Assembly: GCA_947372005.1 (NCBI GenBank)
Contig: CANBRV010000171.1
Span: forward strand, 1 to 5,239
DNA from: Comamonadaceae bacterium
GTDB lineage: Bacteria; Pseudomonadota; Gammaproteobacteria; Burkholderiales; Burkholderiaceae_C
Length of the DNA: 5,239 bases
Reading direction: 5' to 3'
The position numbers and the translations under genes were made by a program. Position 1 is the first letter of the stretch; every line of letters begins with the position of its first letter. This document shows, piece by piece, positions 1-5,239 of the stretch. The notes beneath the pieces are model-generated. The model was not told where the DNA came from. It saw nothing but the letters and a program-made list of their open reading frames with translations, and searched no databases.

Positions 1-603
1 GACGAGCTAAAACATTCGTTAAGACAAGTTGGTCGCTCAAGCGTACGAGCTACACGCACTGTCAATCAATTGTTGGCTCTTGCACGCGCAGAAGCTACGG
101 GGCGTGAAGTCGCTAAAACACAGGTCAATTTAGAGCGCATCGTGATCGAGGCTGTCCGCGGCGCATTACCTGCAGCTCAAGATAAGCATATGGATTTAGG
201 TTTTGACGATAGCACCTTAGTGCGTGACAGCGTCCTCTTAGGTAATGCAGTTTTGCTACAAGAACTTGTGCGCAATCTACTTGAAAATGCCATCAATTAC
301 ACCCCTGAGCACGGCGTTGTAACCGCACGCGTCTTGCGTGATCCTTATAGTGGCGAGCTTGCACTGCAAGTAGAAGATACAGGCCCAGGAATCCCTGCAA
401 CCGAGCGTGAGCGTGTTTTGCAGCCCTTTTATCGAATGAACGACTCGCTTAGCAATAGTGTCGATGGATCAGGGCTTGGACTTGCCATTGTGCAAGCAAT
501 AGCTCGGCACCATCAAGCAACCGTCATCGTCGAAGATGCAAGACCTTCTCAAGTTCCTACTGGAACACGGTTTACTATTAGGTTTGAGAAACAAACGCTT
601 TAA
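1..603 (+). CDS. Two-component sensor histidine kinase, C-terminal part (5' truncated by window edge)
   Basis: This is the last 200 residues of a membrane sensor kinase; the frame is open from base 1 and ends at TAA 601-603. Fragment residues 1-31 look like the second helix of the dimerisation domain (ends NQLLALARAE). The HATPase_c domain follows with all its ATP-binding boxes: N box around 92-96 (NLLEN), G1 box at 126-131 (DTGPGIP begins at D126), F box at 142-145 (PFYR), and G2 box at 156-161 (GSGLGL). The phosphorylated-histidine box, transmembrane segments and sensor domain lie to the left of the window. By family knowledge it autophosphorylates and passes phosphate to a response regulator. 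The wording of the helix and boxes suggests the TctE/QseC (OmpR-partner) group; this subgroup is an inference. A TTG at 70 could be mistaken for a start, but the reading frame and homologous helix continue upstream of it. It is probably co-transcribed with the PsiE-family gene 14 bases downstream. Confidence 0.93.
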   Translation, partial: DELKHSLRQVGRSSVRATRTVNQLLALARAEATGREVAKTQVNLERIVIEAVRGALPAAQDKHMDLGFDDSTLVRDSVLLGNAVLLQELVRNLLENAINYTPEHGVVTARVLRDPYSGELALQVEDTGPGIPATERERVLQPFYRMNDSLSNSVDGSGLGLAIVQAIARHHQATVIVEDARPSQVPTGTRFTIRFEKQTL

Positions 604-605
604 GC

Positions 606-611
606 AAAGGG
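606..611 (+). promoter_or_regulatory. Ribosome binding site of the PsiE-family gene
   Basis: The purine run AAAGGG ends six bases before the ATG at 618. It lies in the 14-base gap after the kinase stop codon. It supports this start and independent ribosome loading on a shared transcript. Confidence 0.55.
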
Positions 612-617
612 CACATC

Positions 618-1058
618 ATGGGTATTGACGAACGATTTGGGCTAAACCGTAATTCTTATTTCTATGCAGGGCTCAATATTGTTGAGATTATTGGCCTATG
701 CATCATTGGGCTTGCCACCACATTTGCTATCGGACAAGAAGCCTGGACTATGCTTACCTCACAAAAAGTGGGGCTTTCGGACTTATTGCTCTTATTTTTA
801 TATCTTGAAATATTAGCCATGGTCGGGCAATATTTCAAAACAGGACAGATTCAAGTCCGTTACCCCATCTACATTGCTATCGTTGCACTCGCACGGGTTC
901 TGATTGTGGAGGCCAAGACATTTGACATCGAGCATTTACTGGCCATTGCAGGGACTATCGTTTTACTTGCAGTTGCAGTGCTTATCATCCGATTCGGCCA
1001 TGTCCGCTACCCATACAAAATCTCCACAATGGCAGAGCATGCAGACGATAAAACCTAG
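618..1058 (+). CDS. PsiE family (phosphate-starvation-inducible) inner-membrane protein
   Basis: A 146-residue protein matching the PsiE family, whose E. coli member is about 136 residues. I see four hydrophobic segments, roughly at residues 18-38, 53-74, 80-97 and 104-125. The family's conserved core lies between helices 2 and 3: FLYLEILAM (60-68), then a YF followed by a short loop, then RYPIYIAIVALAR (81-93). The N- and C-terminal tails are short and polar, and there is no signal peptide. The molecular function of PsiE is not established; in E. coli, psiE was identified as a gene induced by phosphate starvation and also under cAMP-CRP control. The gene follows a histidine kinase gene by 14 bases on the same strand with a good ribosome site, so the two are likely an operon. 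The family call is firm; any role in phosphate stress here is inference, and orthology to E. coli psiE is not shown. Confidence 0.85.
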   Translation: MGIDERFGLNRNSYFYAGLNIVEIIGLCIIGLATTFAIGQEAWTMLTSQKVGLSDLLLLFLYLEILAMVGQYFKTGQIQVRYPIYIAIVALARVLIVEAKTFDIEHLLAIAGTIVLLAVAVLIIRFGHVRYPYKISTMAEHADDKT

Positions 1059-1071
1059 GCGCCACAAACAC

Positions 1072-1092
1072 TAGCTTTGATTTTTAAAGCTA
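1072..1092. repeat. Small inverted repeat in the convergent gap; weak terminator candidate
   Basis: TAGCTTT at 1072-1078 is exactly complementary to AAAGCTA at 1086-1092, leaving a 7-base loop that can close further by an A-T and a G-T pair. The right arm overlaps the stop codon of the cyclase gene. It sits where the PsiE-family gene (plus) and the cyclase gene (minus) converge, so a two-way terminator would make sense. However, the stem has only two G-C pairs and neither strand has a clear U-run after it. Intrinsic termination is therefore doubtful. Confidence 0.3.
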
Positions 1093-2187
1093 TAGGTTCT
1101 TGGACAGCAACGTAAATGTAGTGATGCTCCCTATACCTTTACAAGGCACGGGTTCAGGATTTTTAACCAAAGAATGGCTATTTTTTAATAGCTCGTAAGT
1201 TGATTCTGACACTTGTACTTTTCCTGTTTCGCAAGTTGACTCCATGCGACTTGCCGTATTCACAGTGGTACCCCACAGGTCATACGAAAATTTGCTAGAC
1301 CCTATCACGCCAGCAACAACGGGGCCAGAGCAAATGCCAATTCTCATTTGCAAGCTAAGTCCTCTCTTTGCATTGAAGTCTTGAAGGTCTTCAAACATGC
1401 CTATGGCCATGTCAGCACAAATTTCAGCATGATCGCCGCGAGGGATGGGGATGCCGCCCGCTGCCATATAGGAGTCTCCAATTGTTTTTATTTTTTCAAG
1501 TCCCAAAACTTCAGCGCGATGATCGAATCTTGAAAAGAGATCATTTAATAACTGTACAAGCTCGGCCGCTTTTAAGTCGTTGGATAAATTTGTAAATGCC
1601 ACCAAATCACTAAACAAAATGGTTCCCTCGGGATAAGAGCCGGAGATATTTTTGTCACCTCGCTTCAATCTTTCTGCAATTGGTCTTGGCAAAATATTGA
1701 GCATTAGCTTTTCAGTTTGAAGCTGCTCAATTTCTAATAATTTTTTTTCAGTTTCTAGCTCTATTAAATGTTGCTTGGAAAGATCTTGCGCCGCTTTCAA
1801 TGAGATTTGACTTGCAACCCTAGCCTTAACTATAGGAGGGCTCACTGGCTTCGTAATGTAATCAACTGCACCAAGCTCAAAACCTTTTGCTTCGTCCTCA
1901 GGATCAGAATTGGCAGTCAAGAACATCACAGGTACATTCTTGGTATCAGGATTGGCCTTTATACGCTGAAGGAACTCATAGCCATTCATCTCTGGCATAG
2001 AAACATCCAACAAGATAAGGTCTGGCAGGCCATCATCTCGTAGCATGGTGAGCGCTTCACTGCCAGAGCCGGCAATCTTGACAATGTATTCGCTCTTTAA
2101 CAAACTAGACATAAAAAACAAAATGGCAGGCGAATCATCGACCAACAAGATCGTATATTTCCCGCCATTTTCATCTTTAAAGCGCAT
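1090..2187 (-). CDS. Response regulator-adenylate cyclase fusion (REC + class III cyclase domain)
   Basis: A 365-residue soluble protein. Residues about 11-128 form a receiver domain with acidic pocket D17/D18, phospho-acceptor D61, T91 and K113. Residues about 129-160 are charged and leucine-rich, fitting a coiled coil. Residues about 160-182 (MLNILPRPIAERL) match the transducer element that precedes many class III cyclase domains. The cyclase domain spans about 186-362. Metal-binding aspartates are D194 (FSDLVAFT) and D238 (TIGDSY); base-selecting residues are K234 and D303, the ATP-type pair; transition-state residues are N310 and R314. All catalytic positions are present, so it should make cAMP from ATP as a dimer, controlled by phosphorylation from an unknown kinase. 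The start is ATG; a later Met at 26 would destroy the receiver. The upstream sequence offers only a weak AGAG ribosome site inside the end of topB, so translation is probably coupled to topB, which ends three bases earlier. Its linker region is more AT-rich than topB. Confidence 0.93.
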   Translation of the reverse strand: MRFKDENGGKYTILLVDDSPAILFFMSSLLKSEYIVKIAGSGSEALTMLRDDGLPDLILLDVSMPEMNGYEFLQRIKANPDTKNVPVMFLTANSDPEDEAKGFELGAVDYITKPVSPPIVKARVASQISLKAAQDLSKQHLIELETEKKLLEIEQLQTEKLMLNILPRPIAERLKRGDKNISGSYPEGTILFSDLVAFTNLSNDLKAAELVQLLNDLFSRFDHRAEVLGLEKIKTIGDSYMAAGGIPIPRGDHAEICADMAIGMFEDLQDFNAKRGLSLQMRIGICSGPVVAGVIGSSKFSYDLWGTTVNTASRMESTCETGKVQVSESTYELLKNSHSLVKNPEPVPCKGIGSITTFTLLSKNL

Positions 2188-2190
2188 AAA

Positions 2191-4911
2191 TTAACTCTGC
2201 TTTGAAGCAGTTGTTTTAACCGCTACTTTTTTTGCAGCGACTTTCTTAGCAGGCGCCTTCTTCGTCGATACTTTTTTTGTCGCAACTTTTTTGGTAGCTA
2301 TTTTTTTAGTTGCTGGCGTTGCAGGTGTTTTCGCCGCGGCTGTTTTACGCGGTGGGAATTTGCGTGCGCCTTCGGGACGCGGTTCAAACTCGAATGCGAC
2401 TTTTCCATCTTCTTTATTCCAAGCGAGGAACGCTTTGAAGCCACGCCTAGTACGCATAGAGACAAATTTATCCAATAAATCCGTTTTGCCTGTCGCTAGC
2501 AATTTCGCCATTTGCTCTGGCTCAACAGGTTGCTGGAGAATGATTCGTCCGCTTTTGAAGTCACATGTAGGTGTCGCTTGCGCCATCGTTGGAATGGTTT
2601 TTTCACAGTAATAACTGCTCCCCATTTCGTACACGCCGCTGCCGCATTTTGGACAAGCGCCCAAACTGGTTTTACCGCTCAAGTCTTGCAGCTCACCACT
2701 CTCTGCGGCCTCTTTTGCTGCATCGCCAAAATCAAACTCCAATTTAAAGTTATTCGTTTCTTCGTCTTTAACTAAAGCTAGCTCAGCGACAAATGGCCAG
2801 CCTGCTTTGGAGCGGAAACCTTCCAATGGTCCAATTTTTTGATCCCGCAAAAATTGATCCGCCTCTGCTAGTTCGAACGTACGACCTGCTGGCGTTTTGG
2901 TGAAGCTAAACCCACACCCTTCTTCGCCTCCCGCCTTCCCCACACAGCCATAACGGCGATAATTTTCTTTCACAACGCCGCCGCAATTGGGGCATGGCTG
3001 ACCGAGAGTTGAATAATCTCCTGGCACGGTATCACGGTCAAACGATTTGGCCTTTTGCACCATGCTTTGCGTCATCGCAGCGATTTCACCCATAAAGGCT
3101 TCGCGCGACATGCGTCCGTGCTCCATCTCAGAGAGCTTGTACTCCCACTCACCCGTGAGTGCTGGCTTGGTAAGCTCTTCTACATCCAATCCGCGCAGCA
3201 AGGTCATCAGCTGGAAGGCTTTGGCGGTAGCGATAAGTTCACGCCCTTCGCGCAGCATGTATTTTTCAGCAATCAAGCCCTCAATAATGCTGGACCGCGT
3301 GGCTGGCGTACCGAGCCCTTTCTCTTGCATGGCTTCACGCATATCGTCGTCTTCAACCAGCTTGCCCGCGCCTTCCATCGCACCGAGCAGCGTCGCTTCT
3401 GAATAACGAGCAGGCGGACGAGTTTTGAGTCCTTTGCTCTCTACTTCAGCGCAAAGTGGTTTCTCGTTCGCCGTTACAGCGACTAAGTTTTGACCGCCTT
3501 CTGTATTTTCATCTTGCGCTTCTTTGCCAAAAATAGCGAGCCAACCTGGGTTGACCAGCACTTTCCCGTTCGATTGAAAAGTATGATTTTTAACAACGGT
3601 CAAGCGTGTTGTCACCAAATATTCGGCGCTGGGGTAAAACACCGCCATAAAGCGACGCACCACCAAGTCGTAGAGCTTTTGCTCGGCCTCCGAGAGTCCA
3701 CTCGGTGCTTCTAGCGTGGGAATGATGGCAAAGTGATCGCTCACCTTTGCGTTATCAAACACGCGTTTGGTTGGCTTGATGTAGCCTTTATCCAGCGCGA
3801 CTTTGGCATGAGGCGCAAGATGTCGCATAGGCGAGCCTGCCAGCATTTCAAACGTTTGCTTGACCACAGGCACATAGTCCTCGGGTAGCGCACGTGAGTC
3901 GGTACGAGGATAGGTGAGCGCTTTGTGACGTTCGTACAACGATTGTGCAAGGGACAAAGTCGTCTTCGCACTAAAGCCAAAACGGCCATTGGCCTCGCGC
4001 TGCAAACTGGTCAAATCAAATAAAAGCGGGCTGGCCTGCGTGGTAGGTTTAGATTGCTCAGACACCGTGCCCGCTTGCCCGCGCACCGCATCTGCTATCG
4101 CTTGAGCAGATACCGCATCCCACACACGGTCGGCTCGTGCGTGCTCATCATCACCTTTTTTAAAACTCGTATCAATCCACTTAGCAGGATACGCTCCCGC
4201 TGGGACATCAAAACTGGCATGGACTTCCCAATAGTCGCGAGAGATAAATTTACGGATCTGCTCTTCGCGTTCCACCACTACCGATAGCGTTGGCGTTTGC
4301 ACACGGCCTACCGTGGTTAAAAAGAAACCGCCATCACGCGAATTAAATGCCGTCATGGCACGTGTGCCGTTAATACCAACCATCCAATCCGCCTCGGAGC
4401 GGCAACGCGCTGCATCTGCCAGTGGCTGCATTTGTTTGTCGCTGCGCAAGTTGTCGAAGCCATCGCGAATGGCTTGCGGCGTCATGGACTGCAACCACAA
4501 ACGCCTGACTGCATGCTTGGATTTAGAGTGCTGCTGAATCAAACGAAAAATAAGCTCGCCCTCTCGTCCCGCGTCGCAAGCATTAATAAGCGAACCAATA
4601 TCTTTGCGTTTCACCAAACGCATCACGGCAGCTAGGCGTGTTTTTGTTTTTTCGATGGGTTTTAAATCAAAGTGAGGCGGAATGACGGGTAGATTCGCAA
4701 AGCTCCATTTGCCGCGTTTCACATCAAACTCTTCAGGCGCTTGTATCTCCAGCAAATGACCCACCGCGCTGGTAACCACATAAGCATCGTTTTCAAAATA
4801 CTCAGTACTTTTTTCAAACTTGCCACTGCTAGGCGTAAGCGCTTTCACAATATCAGCAGCCACCGATGGTTTTTCGGCAATGACTAAAGTTTTGGTTTGT
4901 GTTTCGCTCAT
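2191..4911 (-). CDS. topB: DNA topoisomerase III (type IA) with zinc ribbons and histone H1-like tail
   Basis: A 906-residue type IA topoisomerase that cuts one DNA strand through a 5'-phosphotyrosine to relax and decatenate DNA. The Toprim domain starts at residue 7 (LVIAEKPSVA, E13) and continues to the acidic motif CDAGREGEL (D113, E117, E119). The central domain contains VGRVQTPTL (201-209) and the catalytic motif TYPRTDSR with Y334. A further core motif, KGLGTPATR, lies at 531-539. The C-terminal part has two Cys4 sites (C640/C643/C656/C666 and C753/C756/C769/C783), each followed by a topoisomerase C-terminal repeat-like segment (about 677-728 and 789-842). The end, from about 855, is a Lys/Ala/Thr-rich tail with six 5-residue repeats. 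E. coli TopB has 653 residues, so the C-terminus is strongly extended. DAGREGE and IAEKPS favour topoisomerase III over TopA. The ATG at 4911 places the Toprim motif right after a short leader; the ribosome site is weak. It is probably the first gene of an operon with the cyclase. Confidence 0.95.
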   Translation of the reverse strand: MSETQTKTLVIAEKPSVAADIVKALTPSSGKFEKSTEYFENDAYVVTSAVGHLLEIQAPEEFDVKRGKWSFANLPVIPPHFDLKPIEKTKTRLAAVMRLVKRKDIGSLINACDAGREGELIFRLIQQHSKSKHAVRRLWLQSMTPQAIRDGFDNLRSDKQMQPLADAARCRSEADWMVGINGTRAMTAFNSRDGGFFLTTVGRVQTPTLSVVVEREEQIRKFISRDYWEVHASFDVPAGAYPAKWIDTSFKKGDDEHARADRVWDAVSAQAIADAVRGQAGTVSEQSKPTTQASPLLFDLTSLQREANGRFGFSAKTTLSLAQSLYERHKALTYPRTDSRALPEDYVPVVKQTFEMLAGSPMRHLAPHAKVALDKGYIKPTKRVFDNAKVSDHFAIIPTLEAPSGLSEAEQKLYDLVVRRFMAVFYPSAEYLVTTRLTVVKNHTFQSNGKVLVNPGWLAIFGKEAQDENTEGGQNLVAVTANEKPLCAEVESKGLKTRPPARYSEATLLGAMEGAGKLVEDDDMREAMQEKGLGTPATRSSIIEGLIAEKYMLREGRELIATAKAFQLMTLLRGLDVEELTKPALTGEWEYKLSEMEHGRMSREAFMGEIAAMTQSMVQKAKSFDRDTVPGDYSTLGQPCPNCGGVVKENYRRYGCVGKAGGEEGCGFSFTKTPAGRTFELAEADQFLRDQKIGPLEGFRSKAGWPFVAELALVKDEETNNFKLEFDFGDAAKEAAESGELQDLSGKTSLGACPKCGSGVYEMGSSYYCEKTIPTMAQATPTCDFKSGRIILQQPVEPEQMAKLLATGKTDLLDKFVSMRTRRGFKAFLAWNKEDGKVAFEFEPRPEGARKFPPRKTAAAKTPATPATKKIATKKVATKKVSTKKAPAKKVAAKKVAVKTTASKQS
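2221..2310 (-). repeat. Six tandem 15-base units encoding the [TA]KKxx tail of TopB
   Basis: Residues 868-897 of TopB are six successive pentads: TKKIA, TKKVA, TKKVS, TKKAP, AKKVA, AKKVA. At DNA level these are six 15-base units with diverged third positions, using both AAA and AAG for lysine. Several units contain runs of six or seven T on the plus strand (for example 2227-2233 and 2272-2278). The peptide resembles the tails of bacterial histone H1-like proteins, which bind DNA without sequence preference. A DNA-tethering role for the topoisomerase is inferred. The repeats and T-runs make unit number and frame prone to change. Confidence 0.85.
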
Positions 4912-4920
4912 GGACTTACT

Positions 4921-4950
4921 TTGTTAACAGTTTAATTAGAGTTCTAAAAT
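4921..4950 (+). promoter_or_regulatory. Candidate sigma70-type promoter for the SET-domain gene
   Basis: TTGTTA at 4921-4926 (4 of 6 matches to the -35 consensus) and TAAAAT at 4945-4950 (5 of 6 matches to the -10) are separated by 18 bases. Transcription would begin near 4957, giving a leader of about 38 bases before the ATG at 4995. This is by eye only, in an AT-rich region where such matches arise by chance. Confidence 0.4.
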
Positions 4951-4962
4951 CAAGGTTTGCAA
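4935..4962 (-). promoter_or_regulatory. Candidate sigma70-type promoter for topB-cyclase operon
   Basis: On the minus strand, TTGCAA (4962-4957, 4 of 6) and TCTAAT (4940-4935, 5 of 6) are separated by 16 bases. Transcription would start near 4928, about 17 bases before the topB ATG. It physically overlaps the candidate promoter of the divergent gene, so the two would compete for polymerase. Support is by eye only. Confidence 0.35.
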
Positions 4963-4994
4963 CTAGCTCAACCTAACTACATTTCACGCGCATT

Positions 4995-5239
4995 ATGTCT
5001 AGAAAAATTCAAGCTCGCCAATCTGGTGTGCACGGACGCGGCGTTTTTGCCGTCCAATCTATCAAAAAAGGCGAGCGCATTATCGAATATAAAGGCGAGC
5101 TCATCACTTGGCGCGAAGCTTTAGATCGACATCCTCACGACCCTAATCAGCCCAACCATACCTTTTATTTTCATATTGACGATCTTTGCGTAATTGACGG
5201 TCGTGTCCAAGGGAACTCTGCTAAATGGATTAATCACTC
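4995..5239 (+). CDS. SET-domain protein, N-terminal part (3' truncated by window edge); putative protein lysine methyltransferase
   Basis: The ATG at 4995 opens a frame that runs to the window end (81 full codons plus two bases). An in-frame TAA at 4974-4976 and the lack of any other start codon between fix this start. The protein begins almost directly with the SET fold: GVHGRGVFA at residues 11-19 (the SAM-binding GxG region), an IIEYKGELI strand at 29-37, TFYFHIDD at 56-63, and WINHS at the edge, the beginning of the NHSC motif that forms the pseudoknot and active site. The YDY-type motif and any post-SET cysteines are outside the window. SET proteins transfer methyl groups from S-adenosylmethionine to lysine side chains; bacterial substrates are mostly unknown. 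No clear ribosome site precedes the ATG. The gene is divergent from topB with 83 bases between. Family assignment is strong; activity and substrate are not shown. Confidence 0.88.
   Translation, partial: MSRKIQARQSGVHGRGVFAVQSIKKGERIIEYKGELITWREALDRHPHDPNQPNHTFYFHIDDLCVIDGRVQGNSAKWINH

Noticed and set aside
70..72. TTG as a start of the histidine kinase fragment
   Set aside because: The same frame is open from base 1 and encodes the continuing dimerisation helix, so the gene simply enters from the left.
1072..1092. Strong intrinsic terminator at the convergent junction
   Set aside because: The stem is AT-rich with only two G-C pairs and no U-run follows on either strand; kept only as a low-confidence inverted repeat.
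1348..2043. Plus-strand open frames opposite the cyclase gene
   Set aside because: They lie antisense to a gene with complete catalytic motifs, have no recognisable domain, and lack ribosome sites.
1090..2187. Guanylate cyclase or GGDEF assignment for the output domain
   Set aside because: The base-selecting positions are Lys and Asp (ATP type), and the motifs are of class III cyclases, not GGDEF.
3741..3989. Minus-strand 82-codon frame inside topB
   Set aside because: It overlaps the topoisomerase catalytic-tyrosine region in another frame and matches nothing recognisable.
2291..4635. Several plus-strand frames of 67-119 codons opposite topB
   Set aside because: They are antisense shadows of the conserved topoisomerase; their residue make-up (rich in Ser, Arg, His, Cys) is typical of non-coding frames.
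2191..4911. Calling the topoisomerase TopA (topoisomerase I)
   Set aside because: The IAEKPSVA start, the DAGREGELIFR motif and the overall order fit topoisomerase III; the zinc ribbons alone do not decide for TopA.
4954..4973. GGTT...AACC ends as an operator palindrome in the divergent region
   Set aside because: Only the outer four base pairs match; the interior is not symmetrical.

Overview
The window reads as ordinary chromosome from a betaproteobacterium, most likely Burkholderiales-like. This is inferred from three things: the sensor kinase resembles the TctE/QseC group, topoisomerase III is long and has a zinc-ribbon plus lysine-rich C-terminus, and the divergent SET-domain protein resembles those found in that class. 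Base composition is moderate and uneven. The topB catalytic region reaches about 57-63% GC in the lines I counted, while the cyclase linker region falls to about 33-35%. No species call is possible from the sequence alone.

Layout from left to right: (1) Positions 1-1058, plus strand, hold the 3' end of a two-component sensor histidine kinase. Fourteen bases later comes a small four-helix PsiE-family membrane protein; the two look co-transcribed. (2) A 31-base convergent gap holds a small AT-rich inverted repeat. (3) Positions 1090-4911, minus strand, hold a two-gene unit: topB (DNA topoisomerase III, 906 aa), followed after only three bases by a receiver-adenylate cyclase fusion (365 aa). Both are in the same reading frame and are separated by one TAA. 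(4) An 83-base divergent intergenic region carries overlapping promoter-like elements. (5) From 4995 to the right edge, plus strand, lies the N-terminal half of a SET-domain protein (lysine methyltransferase fold), cut by the window boundary.

Functional picture: the left pair looks like envelope signalling plus a stress-type membrane protein. The minus-strand operon links a DNA decatenation enzyme to a phosphorylation-controlled cAMP synthase. TopB ends in six 5-residue repeats of the form [T/A]-K-K-x-x, like the tails of bacterial histone H1-like proteins. A SET-domain protein is encoded divergently just upstream. The most interesting hypothesis is that the SET protein methylates lysines of this tail or of similar H1-like proteins. 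This is inference from gene adjacency and substrate type, not something the sequence proves.

No RNA genes, mobile elements, CRISPR arrays or origins were seen. No gene-free stretch exceeds 83 bases.
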